The notes below the pieces were generated by a model. That model was not told where the DNA came from, made no database searches, and saw only the letters and a program-made list of their open reading frames with translations. A stretch of DNA of 47,452 nucleotides from an uncultured Clostridia bacterium (GTDB taxonomy: Bacteria; Bacillota; Clostridia; Christensenellales; Borkfalkiaceae): contig CAJGCK010000001.1 of NCBI GenBank assembly GCA_904501795.1, forward strand, positions 1 to 47,452. Reading direction: 5' to 3'. Numbering within the stretch: position 1 is the stretch's first letter; each line of letters opens with the position of its first letter. Positions 9,023 through 17,564 of the stretch are shown here, piece after piece. Made by a program: the position numbers and the translations under genes.

Positions 9023-10144
9023 ATGATATATTTAGATAATTCTGCAACTACAAAGCCTTCGATTAGCGCAATAAATAAGGCAAGTATTTTTAATACAAAG
9101 CATTATTTCAACCCTTCAACCTTATATCATGAAGGGCTTAATTGTGCCAAGGAAATAAAAAACGCTAAAGAAGCCATATTAAATAGTTTAAAAACAACTT
9201 CACACGAAGTAATTTTTACCTCCTCGGGCACAGAAAGTGATAATATGGCAGTTTTTTGTGCTGTAAAACGGGGTGTTTTTGTCACGTCCCTTGGTGAGCA
9301 TTCCGCAATTTATAAGTCTTTTTTAGAACTTAAAAACCGAAAATTAGAAGTTTATTTTATAGACCTAGAAAAAGACGGGAGTGTTAACACTGATAAACTA
9401 TATGAGTTAGCGCTTAATACTAAAATCGACTTTTTATCTTTAGTTCACGTCAACAACGAAACGGGCGCTAAAAACGATGTTACAAAAATTGCAAAAAGAA
9501 TAAAATCAATTAACCCGTCAACGATAATACACTGTGACGGTGTTCAAGCATACGGTAAAATTCCTTTCAGACTTCCGCAAGAGATTGACTTGTATTCTAT
9601 AAGCGCACACAAGATTAACGGGTTAAAGGGAACGGGTGCGTTAATAAAAAGAAAAGGTCTAAATATTTCCCCACTTATATTTGGTGGCGGGCAAGAAAAC
9701 GGACTAAGAAGCGGGACGGAAAATCTTTTTGGGATTAAAGTTTTTGAATATGCGTTAAATGAAAAATTTAATAATATTGAAAACACGTATACATTAGTTA
9801 AGGATACTAAAGAATACTTTATAAATAATTTAGATAAATCAATTTTTACTATTATATCGGGCGAAAATTCGTCACCGTACATACTTAGCGTTTCGGCTAA
9901 AGGTATTAGGGGTGAGGTTTTAATGCACGCTATAGAAAAAGAAGGGGTTATCGTTGGCAACGGCTCGGCATGTTCATCAAAAAATAGATATAGCCGTGTT
10001 ATTCAAGCGTGCGGATATGATAACGACGTTTTAGACGGAGTAATTAGAATAAGTTTTTGCACACCACTTACAAATGAAGAGCGTGAAAAAGCGGTAAACG
10101 TTATTAACGAACAAGCAAATAATTTAAAAGGAATTATGTTATAA
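9023..10144 (+). CDS. Cysteine desulfurase (NifS/IscS family), ThiI partner
   Basis: A 373-residue PLP enzyme that takes sulfur from L-cysteine as an enzyme persulfide. The N-terminal MIYLDNSATTKPS, the SSGTESDN motif, the PLP lysine in SAHKINGLKGTGAL (K197) and the catalytic cysteine in NGSACSS (C317) are all present. It starts 1 base after the preceding gene and ends 2 bases before thiI. The pairing matches the Bacillus nifZ-thiI arrangement, in which a dedicated desulfurase feeds ThiI for 4-thiouridine in tRNA, so I infer this role over general Fe-S assembly. Confidence 0.95.
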   Translation: MIYLDNSATTKPSISAINKASIFNTKHYFNPSTLYHEGLNCAKEIKNAKEAILNSLKTTSHEVIFTSSGTESDNMAVFCAVKRGVFVTSLGEHSAIYKSFLELKNRKLEVYFIDLEKDGSVNTDKLYELALNTKIDFLSLVHVNNETGAKNDVTKIAKRIKSINPSTIIHCDGVQAYGKIPFRLPQEIDLYSISAHKINGLKGTGALIKRKGLNISPLIFGGGQENGLRSGTENLFGIKVFEYALNEKFNNIENTYTLVKDTKEYFINNLDKSIFTIISGENSSPYILSVSAKGIRGEVLMHAIEKEGVIVGNGSACSSKNRYSRVIQACGYDNDVLDGVIRISFCTPLTNEEREKAVNVINEQANNLKGIML

Positions 10145-10146
10145 CT

Positions 10147-11304
10147 ATGAAAAATGCTATTATTATAAGATATTGTGAAATTCACCTAAAAGGAAAAAAT
10201 CGTGGTTTTTTTGAGAAACTTCTTAAAGAAAACATAATAAAATCCCTAAAAGGTATCCAACATAATTTTACTCAAATGCATAGCAGATACCTAATAGAAG
10301 ATTTTTTAGATGAAGATTATGATATTATAATCGAAAAATTAAAGAAAATTGCCGGAATACATACGGTTAGTAAAGCAATTGTTGTTCCAAACGATTTTGA
10401 TGATATATTTACTGCATGTAAAGAACTTTGCGCGTATAAAAAAGGAACTTTTAAGGTGCAAACTAATCGCGCAGACAAAACTTTTACGCCCGATTCAATG
10501 CAAACTTCTATGCTTATAGGCGGAAAACTACTAGAAACTTACCCAAACAATCTTAAAGTTGACGTAAAAAACCCCGAATTTACTATATGGATAGATATTA
10601 GGGAAGATAAAAAGACTTTTATTTATACCGACGTTATAAACTGTATGAGCGGTATGCCTGTTGGCTCTAGCGGAAAAGGTTTGTTACTACTTTCTGGCGG
10701 AATTGATAGCCCTGTTGCAGGTTATATGATGTGTAAACGTGGCATGAAATTAAACTGTTTGCATTTCCATAGTTATCCTTATACAAATGAAGCGGCAAAG
10801 GAAAAAGTTATAGATCTTGCAAAAAAGATTGCTGAATATAACGGTGGAATTAATTTATACGTTGTATCATTTACAAAAATACAAGAAGAAATTCACAAAA
10901 ATTGCCCCGAAGAATTTATGATAACCCTAATGCGTAGATTTATGATGAGAATAGCTGAAAGACTTGCTAATCAACAACATGATCAAACCATAATTACAGG
11001 GGAAAGCTTAGGACAAGTTGCAAGTCAAACAATAGAAAGCATCACTTCTTCTAACTCGGTAGTAACTCTTCCAGTGCTACGCCCACTAATTGCTTTTGAT
11101 AAAATCGATATAATTAATATTTCGCGTAAAATAGACACATACGAAACGTCAATACTTCCATATGAAGATTGTTGCACGGTATTCTTACCAAAATTCCCCG
11201 CAATAAAACCAAATTTAGAAAAGGTTATAAAAGCGGAAAGTAGATTAAACGTTGAAAAATTAATTGACGATGCTTTCTTAAACGTTGAAAAATACGTATT
11301 TTAA
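10147..11304 (+). CDS. thiI: tRNA 4-thiouridine synthase ThiI
   Basis: 385 residues: N-terminal ferredoxin-like plus THUMP RNA-binding region (to about residue 170), then the adenylating PP-loop domain with SGGIDSPVAG at about residues 183-192. It adenylates U8 of tRNA and receives sulfur from a cysteine desulfurase. The C-terminal rhodanese domain of enterobacterial ThiI is absent, as normal in Firmicutes; the desulfurase encoded just upstream is the likely direct donor. The gene ends 1 base before the convergent penicillin-binding protein gene, leaving no room for a separate terminator. Confidence 0.96.
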   Translation: MKNAIIIRYCEIHLKGKNRGFFEKLLKENIIKSLKGIQHNFTQMHSRYLIEDFLDEDYDIIIEKLKKIAGIHTVSKAIVVPNDFDDIFTACKELCAYKKGTFKVQTNRADKTFTPDSMQTSMLIGGKLLETYPNNLKVDVKNPEFTIWIDIREDKKTFIYTDVINCMSGMPVGSSGKGLLLLSGGIDSPVAGYMMCKRGMKLNCLHFHSYPYTNEAAKEKVIDLAKKIAEYNGGINLYVVSFTKIQEEIHKNCPEEFMITLMRRFMMRIAERLANQQHDQTIITGESLGQVASQTIESITSSNSVVTLPVLRPLIAFDKIDIINISRKIDTYETSILPYEDCCTVFLPKFPAIKPNLEKVIKAESRLNVEKLIDDAFLNVEKYVF

Positions 11305-11305
11305 A

Positions 11306-13525
11306 TTAATCAAATTGATTTTCCCACCATTTTTCGCCAGGCAATTTGCTTGGCGTTTTAATTTTATTTAATTTGTATTCTTCGCCTTTAATGATTTTAT
11401 TATTTGCTTTTATATAGGGGATAATAGAATATTCATAAGTTTTGTCACGTTCGATATCAAAATCTAAAATGTTCTCTTTTTTTCCGTCAATTAGGCTATC
11501 ATAAAACAAATATTTTTTTCCATTAATAGATTTATAAATATAAAAATCATAGTATTGTGCCACACATAAACCTATTTGAATTCCCTTGTTATTTACTGAT
11601 ATATTAGCATTTTGAATTTTAGGGGATAAAAATCTTGATGAATACACTTTTGGAATATGACTACTTTTAAAAATGCATTCAATTTTATATTCACTTGGCG
11701 TGTTTTCATCAGCAAGTTCTATTGATCCGTCACCTAGACTAAACTTGTCTACCCAGCAAGTAGATATTCCTTTTTCTTTAATTGGCTCAGGAGTGAAGCT
11801 ATAATATAATTTATCTAAAATATTTTTATTAACAATGGTAGGTGTTGTTCCACCGGTTACGTTATTTGTTAACATTTCGTCACCTTTATTTCCAATCCAT
11901 ACTCCAAGTAAATTTTCACTAGTATATGAAATACAATACGCATCGGTATTTCCGTTTTTATTACCAACTGTTCCAGTTTTTGCATAAACGGAATAAGAAA
12001 TAGGTGATAATTTTTTTGCAGTACCTGTTTTTGTAGTCCCGTTTGCATATTGATTTATTACAGAAACGGTATCTTCATCAAATATTTTTATATTATTTTC
12101 ATTTCTTTTGTATATTATCATGCCGTTTTCATTTGTTATTTTATCAATACAAGTTTGTTTTTTATAATTTCCGCTATTTAAAAAAACATTGTAACAACCA
12201 ACTAAATTTGATAATTTTTCGCCGTTTAACGTAGAGCCAAGTGCAAGTGATAACGAATTATCTTTATCGTTCAGTTCAAAACCCATTTTTTTAAGGTAGT
12301 TTTTACTTTTTTCCACGCCCGTATAGTTTAATAATTTTACTGCACAAACGTTAGAACTTTTTTCAAATGCTTCTTTTATGGTTATATTTCCGTAATAAAT
12401 ATCGTTATAATTTGAAGGGGAATAGCCAGAAAAATCAGTTTTTTCATCTTTAATTATTGAACAAGGATATACAACGTTGTTTTGAATAGCGGGCGCATAA
12501 ACTAATAAAGGTTTAATCGTAGAACCAACTTGTCTTTTAATGTCGCCACAAGTTGATGAATAAGCTAAAATTCTATTGCTTTTATCTAATAATATTGATG
12601 ATTTTTCACAGTCTATATTAACGCTATTTATTTCATTGTTTAAAATTTGCTGGTTATGTTTTGAAAAAGAAGTGTAAACATTATAAGTCTTTGCAATAAG
12701 ATTATTTTCTTCAATAATTTTTGAAAGTTCTTTGCTTGCTAAATATTTAAAATCATATTTGTTTTGATTAACGTTTAACTCAATTTCTTTATCTTTATTA
12801 ATTAAATACTCTTTTTCACTTATAAACCCGCAATCAAACATGTTTTTTAGCACGACGTTCCTTCTTTTTAAACATCTATCATAATTAACTAGTGGCGAAT
12901 AGTGTGACGGGGCTTTAACAAGCCCCGCAAGAAGCGCACACTGATTTAAATTTAGTTTGTCGGGTGATACCGAAAAGTAAAAGTTTGACGCGTTATAAAT
13001 ACCAAAACAGTTTTCACCAAAATATATACTTTGAAGATACATGCTTAATATTTCATCTTTAGTAAATTCTTTCTCAAGTTGTTTTGCTAGTTTTATTTCG
13101 ACTAATTTTCTTTTTATTGTTTTGTCATTAGACAAATGCGTGTTTTTAATTAATTGTTGAGATATTGTTGAACCGCCTTCTTTAAACGACAACGATTTAA
13201 CGTTATTGATCGTTGCACGAAGAATGCTTTTATAATCAACCCCTTTATGTTGATAAAATCTTCTATCTTCGGTAGAAATAAAAGCATTTTTTAAATGAGT
13301 AGGGTAAATTTGACTAACTTTAACACATTCTACGTCCTTTCCGTTCACGCTTGAAAAATTTTCACCGTTAGAATCGTAATAATTAATTGATTTGTTGATT
13401 GATAAAAGATATTTTTTATCTAAATTTACTGAATTTGTTATTGAAAGATAAAAAATAAAAGCACCAAGCAGTACGACCACTATGCTTAAAAGAAAATATA
13501 AAGTAATTTTTATTGACTTTCTCAT
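11306..13525 (-). CDS. Class A penicillin-binding protein (PBP1A-type, bifunctional)
   Basis: A 739-residue murein polymerase. After a short cytoplasmic tail and one membrane anchor (about residues 7-29) comes the GT51 glycosyltransferase domain with STEDRRFYQHKGVD (about 84-97) and GGSTISQQLIKN. The transpeptidase domain carries STIK (335-338), SSN (390-392) and KTG (516-518). About 130 C-terminal residues look like a fibronectin-III-type module, common in clostridial PBPs, and no long disordered tail is present. It is the only long - strand gene in the left half of the window. The ATG has no clear Shine-Dalgarno; a promoter lies 28-56 bases upstream. Confidence 0.95.
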   Translation of the reverse strand: MRKSIKITLYFLLSIVVVLLGAFIFYLSITNSVNLDKKYLLSINKSINYYDSNGENFSSVNGKDVECVKVSQIYPTHLKNAFISTEDRRFYQHKGVDYKSILRATINNVKSLSFKEGGSTISQQLIKNTHLSNDKTIKRKLVEIKLAKQLEKEFTKDEILSMYLQSIYFGENCFGIYNASNFYFSVSPDKLNLNQCALLAGLVKAPSHYSPLVNYDRCLKRRNVVLKNMFDCGFISEKEYLINKDKEIELNVNQNKYDFKYLASKELSKIIEENNLIAKTYNVYTSFSKHNQQILNNEINSVNIDCEKSSILLDKSNRILAYSSTCGDIKRQVGSTIKPLLVYAPAIQNNVVYPCSIIKDEKTDFSGYSPSNYNDIYYGNITIKEAFEKSSNVCAVKLLNYTGVEKSKNYLKKMGFELNDKDNSLSLALGSTLNGEKLSNLVGCYNVFLNSGNYKKQTCIDKITNENGMIIYKRNENNIKIFDEDTVSVINQYANGTTKTGTAKKLSPISYSVYAKTGTVGNKNGNTDAYCISYTSENLLGVWIGNKGDEMLTNNVTGGTTPTIVNKNILDKLYYSFTPEPIKEKGISTCWVDKFSLGDGSIELADENTPSEYKIECIFKSSHIPKVYSSRFLSPKIQNANISVNNKGIQIGLCVAQYYDFYIYKSINGKKYLFYDSLIDGKKENILDFDIERDKTYEYSIIPYIKANNKIIKGEEYKLNKIKTPSKLPGEKWWENQFD

Positions 13526-13552
13526 AAGGTTAGTATAAATATTTAAATTTAT

Positions 13553-13581
13553 ATTATACTTTTATATTTAAAAATTGACAA
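13553..13581 (-). promoter_or_regulatory. Promoter of the class A PBP gene
   Basis: On the minus strand, TTGTCA (complement of 13576-13581) and TATAAT (complement of 13553-13558) are separated by 17 bases. The -35 overlaps that of the divergent miaB promoter. Confidence 0.75.
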
Positions 13582-13603
13582 AACACTTGATTTAAGATAT
13601 TAT
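13575..13603 (+). promoter_or_regulatory. Promoter of miaB-mutS-mutL-miaA operon, predicted leaderless start
   Basis: TTGACA (13575-13580) and TATTAT (13598-13603) with 17-base spacing. The -10 ends 7 bases before the miaB ATG (13611), so transcription should start at or within 3 bases of the start codon. Confidence 0.78.
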
Positions 13604-13610
13604 ATTTAAT

Positions 13611-14933
13611 ATGGAAAATTGTGCAAAAAAATATTTAATAACCACCTATGGTTGCCAAATGAATTTACACGAGTCTGAAAAACTTGCAGGCATTTTAACT
13701 AGTATGGGGTATGAAAGCACTTCAAAAGAAAACGAAGCAGACGTTATAGTTTTCAACACTTGTTGCATACGTGAAAATGCCGAAGATAGAGCAGAGGGTA
13801 ATATTGGCGCGTTAAAACAGCTTAAAAAGAAAAATAAAAACCTTATAATTGCGGTTGGCGGATGTATGACGCAACAAAAAGGCGAAGCGGAAAAACTTCA
13901 TAAAAAATTTCCCTTTATTGATATAATCTTCGGTACACACAACTTAGAAAATTTTAAAGAATTACTACTAGAAAAAATATCTTCTAAAAAATCTATATTA
14001 GCCGTTATGGAAAAAGAAGGTGAAATAATCGAGGGAACGCCTAGATTTAGGACGAGTTTTCCAAACGCTTGGGTTAATATTGCGTACGGTTGTAATAATT
14101 TTTGTTCATATTGCATTGTTCCTTACGTTAGAGGTAGAGAAAGGAGTAGAAAATTTAGCGACGTTGTAGCCGAGTGCAAAGAATTAATTAAACAAGGCTA
14201 TAAAGAAATAACGCTTTTGGGACAAAACGTAAACTCTTATGGGAACGACACTAAAGAAGCCGATTTTTCGGATTTATTAAACGAGATTGCTTCGATTGAA
14301 GGTGATTTTAGGCTTAGATATATGACAAATCACCCAAAAGATCTTTCTGAAAAACTTGCACTAACCATAAAAAACAACCCTAAAATTTGCAAATCTATTC
14401 ACCTGCCACTTCAAGCAGGATCAAACAACGTATTAAAAAATATGAATAGAAAATACACGCAAGAAGACTATCTAAATAAGGTAGAACTACTTAGAAAACA
14501 CGTCCCCGATATCGCCATTACAACAGATATTATGGTTGGATTCCCAGGCGAAACTGATGAAGATTTTAACGAGACTGTTTCAGTAGTAAAAAAAGTTAAT
14601 TTTTCAGGCGCGTTTACTTTTATTTACTCAAGAAGAAAGGGGACTCCTGCCGATAAAATGCCAAATCAAATACCGCCCGAAATTTCAAAAAAACGTATTA
14701 TCGAACTCATTAATCTACAAAACTCAATCAACCGAAAAGATTCTAAAAATTATTTAGGCAAAACCGTTCAAATTTTATGCGAAGGGTTTGATGAAAAGAA
14801 AAAATTGTATTTAGGAAGAGACGAGTATGGCAGAATGGCTTATTTTAACGGCAACAACCAAGATTTAGGCAATTTTGTTTGCGTTAAAATCACCAAAACT
14901 GGCGGGATTTCGCTTTATGGCGAAAAGATATAA
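13611..14933 (+). CDS. miaB: tRNA-2-methylthio-N6-dimethylallyladenosine synthase
   Basis: A 440-residue radical-SAM methylthiotransferase that turns i6A37 into ms2i6A37 on tRNAs reading UNN codons. The N-terminal UPF0004 domain carries the auxiliary-cluster cysteines C15 (TTYGCQMN), C51 and C85. The radical-SAM CxxxCxxC is C161-C165-C168 (GCNNFCSYC), followed by VPYVRGRERSR. A TRAM domain closes the protein (about 375-440). The ATG is the only reasonable start: the upstream frame is closed by TAA at 13593 and there is no Shine-Dalgarno. It heads an operon with mutS, mutL and miaA, the last making its substrate i6A37. Confidence 0.97.
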   Translation: MENCAKKYLITTYGCQMNLHESEKLAGILTSMGYESTSKENEADVIVFNTCCIRENAEDRAEGNIGALKQLKKKNKNLIIAVGGCMTQQKGEAEKLHKKFPFIDIIFGTHNLENFKELLLEKISSKKSILAVMEKEGEIIEGTPRFRTSFPNAWVNIAYGCNNFCSYCIVPYVRGRERSRKFSDVVAECKELIKQGYKEITLLGQNVNSYGNDTKEADFSDLLNEIASIEGDFRLRYMTNHPKDLSEKLALTIKNNPKICKSIHLPLQAGSNNVLKNMNRKYTQEDYLNKVELLRKHVPDIAITTDIMVGFPGETDEDFNETVSVVKKVNFSGAFTFIYSRRKGTPADKMPNQIPPEISKKRIIELINLQNSINRKDSKNYLGKTVQILCEGFDEKKKLYLGRDEYGRMAYFNGNNQDLGNFVCVKITKTGGISLYGEKI

Positions 14934-14954
14934 AACCAACTAAGGAAAAATATT

Positions 14955-17564
14955 ATGGGCAAATCAAAAAACAAGAACACCAATGGCGTTTCGCCAATGA
15001 TGAATCATTATAGAGATCTTAAGAAAAAATATCCTGATTGTATTGTTTTTTACAGATTAGGCGATTTTTACGAGATGTTTGACGACGACGCAAAAAAAGC
15101 ATCCGAAATGTTAGATTTAACTTTAACTGGTAGGGACTGTGGAGAAGGAAAACGCGCACCTATGTGCGGAGTTCCTTTTCACTCTGCTGATTCTTATATT
15201 GCAAAACTTGTTTCTTTTGGCGAAAAAGTTGCAATTTGCGAACAATTAACACCGCCGACTAAAGGTGAATTAGTTATACGTGACGTTGTAAAAATAGTGA
15301 CGGCTGGTACAATTACTGATAACCAAGCATTAGACGATAAAGCCAATAATTTTCTAGCGTGCGTATATGCTAATAATAACGAATATTCAGTCGCTTGGGT
15401 CGATATTACCACGGGTGAATTCTACGTTAAATCGTTTTTAGAAAACGCTCAAAACAGCGTATGTGACTTTTTAGTTAAAATTTCACCCGCAGAAATTATT
15501 GCAAACCAACAAGCATCACAAACTTTTAATGATTTTCCTATTGTAAAACATGGCGTAATTCCTAGATTTTCGGAATATTTGGAAAGTCAGTTTTCACCAT
15601 TATCGGCAACAAAACTTATTAAAGAACAACTTGGTGTTTCTAATCTTGCTTCTATTAATTTAGATAACGAAAATTATATATGCGTTTCTGGTGCACTTTT
15701 ATCCTATCTTAAAGAGACCCAAAAACACGCTCTAAAAAACATAACTGAAATTAGTGTGCAAAACGCTTCTTCAGGGTTAACGCTCGATGGAACGGCGATT
15801 AAAAACCTTGAACTAGTTAAAACGCTAAGAGATGGTAAAAGATACGGCTCACTTTTGTGGCTTTTAGACAAAACCAAAACTTCAATGGGCGCAAGAAAAC
15901 TCCATTCTTGGATTCTTTCGCCGTTATACGATATAGAAAAAATTAAATATCGCCAAGACGGTGTAGAATCATTTTATAACAACACGTTAATTAGGGAGGA
16001 AGTTGCTTTTTTACTTTCATCTGTTAGAGACGTTGCAAGAATAACAGGAAAACTTTCTAACGGAAATTTAACGCCGAAGGACTGTGAGGCACTAAAGAAA
16101 TCTTTAGAAATTTTCCCTTCGCTCAAATTTAAACTACTAGGTTTTAATAATCAATTTATTTTAGATATTTTAGCTTCTCTTCCTGACTTTAGCGATTTGG
16201 TTTCAATGCTTGATAATGCTTTTATTGAGAACCCGCCCGCTACGATTAAAGACGGTGGTTACATAAAAGAAGGTTTTAGCGTTGAATTAGACGAGATAAG
16301 AAACATTAAAGACAATAGTAAAAACGTTATTAAAAATTTAGAAATTGAAGAACGTGAAAAAACGGGTATAAAAACGTTAAAAATTAATTATAATCGTGTG
16401 TTTGGCTATTTTATTGAACTAACTAATTCAGTAAAACATTTAGCGCCTTATTACTACAAAAGAAGACAAACTCTTACTACGGGTGAGAGATACGTTACCG
16501 ACCAGCTTAAAGAGTTAGAAGAAAAACTTTTGTCTGCGGAAGAACGTTTTTCTTCGTTAGAAACTCAACTTTTTAACGAAATTAAAAACATTTTGCTTTC
16601 TAACATTGATAAACTAAAAAAATCAGCCAATGCACTTGCAGAATTAGACGTTATAATTTCTTTTGCAAGAGTTGCAAAAGAAAACTTCTACGTTAGACCA
16701 GAGATAACTTCAAGCGATCAACCGTTAAAAATTATTAACGGCAGACACCCTGTTGTAGAAGCTGTTTCACAACAATCTTTTGTGGCAAATGATTGTATAT
16801 TAGACAATAATGAAAACCGTACTTCTATAATCACAGGACCAAATATGGCGGGGAAAAGCACGTATATGCGTCAGGTTGCAACAATTACACTTATGGCGCA
16901 TATAGGCTCTTTTGTCCCGGCTGATAGCGCGACTATTCCTTTAGTTGACAAAATTTTTACTAGAATAGGTGCGAGCGATAATTTGGTTTTTGATCAAAGT
17001 ACTTTTATGGTAGAAATGGCTGAAATGGCTTACATTATAAATAACGCCACTTCAAATAGTTTAATTATCCTAGATGAAATAGGTCGTGGTACAAGTACTT
17101 TTGATGGGCTTAGTATTGCTTGGGCTATAATCGAGCACGTGAACAATAAAATCAAAGCAAAAACCTTGTTCGCAACTCATTATCACGAACTTACCGAACT
17201 TGAAGGAGTTTTAGAAGGTGTAAAAAATTATAAAGTTACAGTAAAAGAGCATTTGGGTAGCATAGTTTTCTTAAGAAAAATTATGCGTGGCGGAACTAAT
17301 AAAAGTTTTGGTATCGAAGTAGCTAAACTTGCAGGAATAAAAAATACTGTAACGGATAGAGCAAAAGTCATATTAAAATCACTTGAAAAAAACGACTTAA
17401 CTAAAAATAAAAACAACTTTATTAACGATGAAGAAACAACTTCCAACGTTAAACTTACAGAAATTGAGAGAATAATTGATGATATAGATGTCAACATGCT
17501 CTCGCCAATGAATGCGTTTAACGTTTTAGTAGATCTTAAAGAAAAATTAGATAAGAGAAAATAA
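14955..17564 (+). CDS. mutS: DNA mismatch repair protein MutS
   Basis: 869 residues, full length. The mismatch-reading domain has the Phe-X-Glu motif in LGDFYEMFDDDA (about residues 34-45). The ATPase has Walker A GPNMAGKSTYMRQ from about residue 628, followed by the ST-rich signature and Walker B ILDEIGRGTSTFDG. The dimerisation and helix-turn-helix region follows to the C-terminus. The start is set by AAGGA 9 bases upstream of the ATG. The stop is immediately followed by the mutL ATG, the usual Firmicute arrangement. Confidence 0.98.
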   Translation: MGKSKNKNTNGVSPMMNHYRDLKKKYPDCIVFYRLGDFYEMFDDDAKKASEMLDLTLTGRDCGEGKRAPMCGVPFHSADSYIAKLVSFGEKVAICEQLTPPTKGELVIRDVVKIVTAGTITDNQALDDKANNFLACVYANNNEYSVAWVDITTGEFYVKSFLENAQNSVCDFLVKISPAEIIANQQASQTFNDFPIVKHGVIPRFSEYLESQFSPLSATKLIKEQLGVSNLASINLDNENYICVSGALLSYLKETQKHALKNITEISVQNASSGLTLDGTAIKNLELVKTLRDGKRYGSLLWLLDKTKTSMGARKLHSWILSPLYDIEKIKYRQDGVESFYNNTLIREEVAFLLSSVRDVARITGKLSNGNLTPKDCEALKKSLEIFPSLKFKLLGFNNQFILDILASLPDFSDLVSMLDNAFIENPPATIKDGGYIKEGFSVELDEIRNIKDNSKNVIKNLEIEEREKTGIKTLKINYNRVFGYFIELTNSVKHLAPYYYKRRQTLTTGERYVTDQLKELEEKLLSAEERFSSLETQLFNEIKNILLSNIDKLKKSANALAELDVIISFARVAKENFYVRPEITSSDQPLKIINGRHPVVEAVSQQSFVANDCILDNNENRTSIITGPNMAGKSTYMRQVATITLMAHIGSFVPADSATIPLVDKIFTRIGASDNLVFDQSTFMVEMAEMAYIINNATSNSLIILDEIGRGTSTFDGLSIAWAIIEHVNNKIKAKTLFATHYHELTELEGVLEGVKNYKVTVKEHLGSIVFLRKIMRGGTNKSFGIEVAKLAGIKNTVTDRAKVILKSLEKNDLTKNKNNFINDEETTSNVKLTEIERIIDDIDVNMLSPMNAFNVLVDLKEKLDKRK

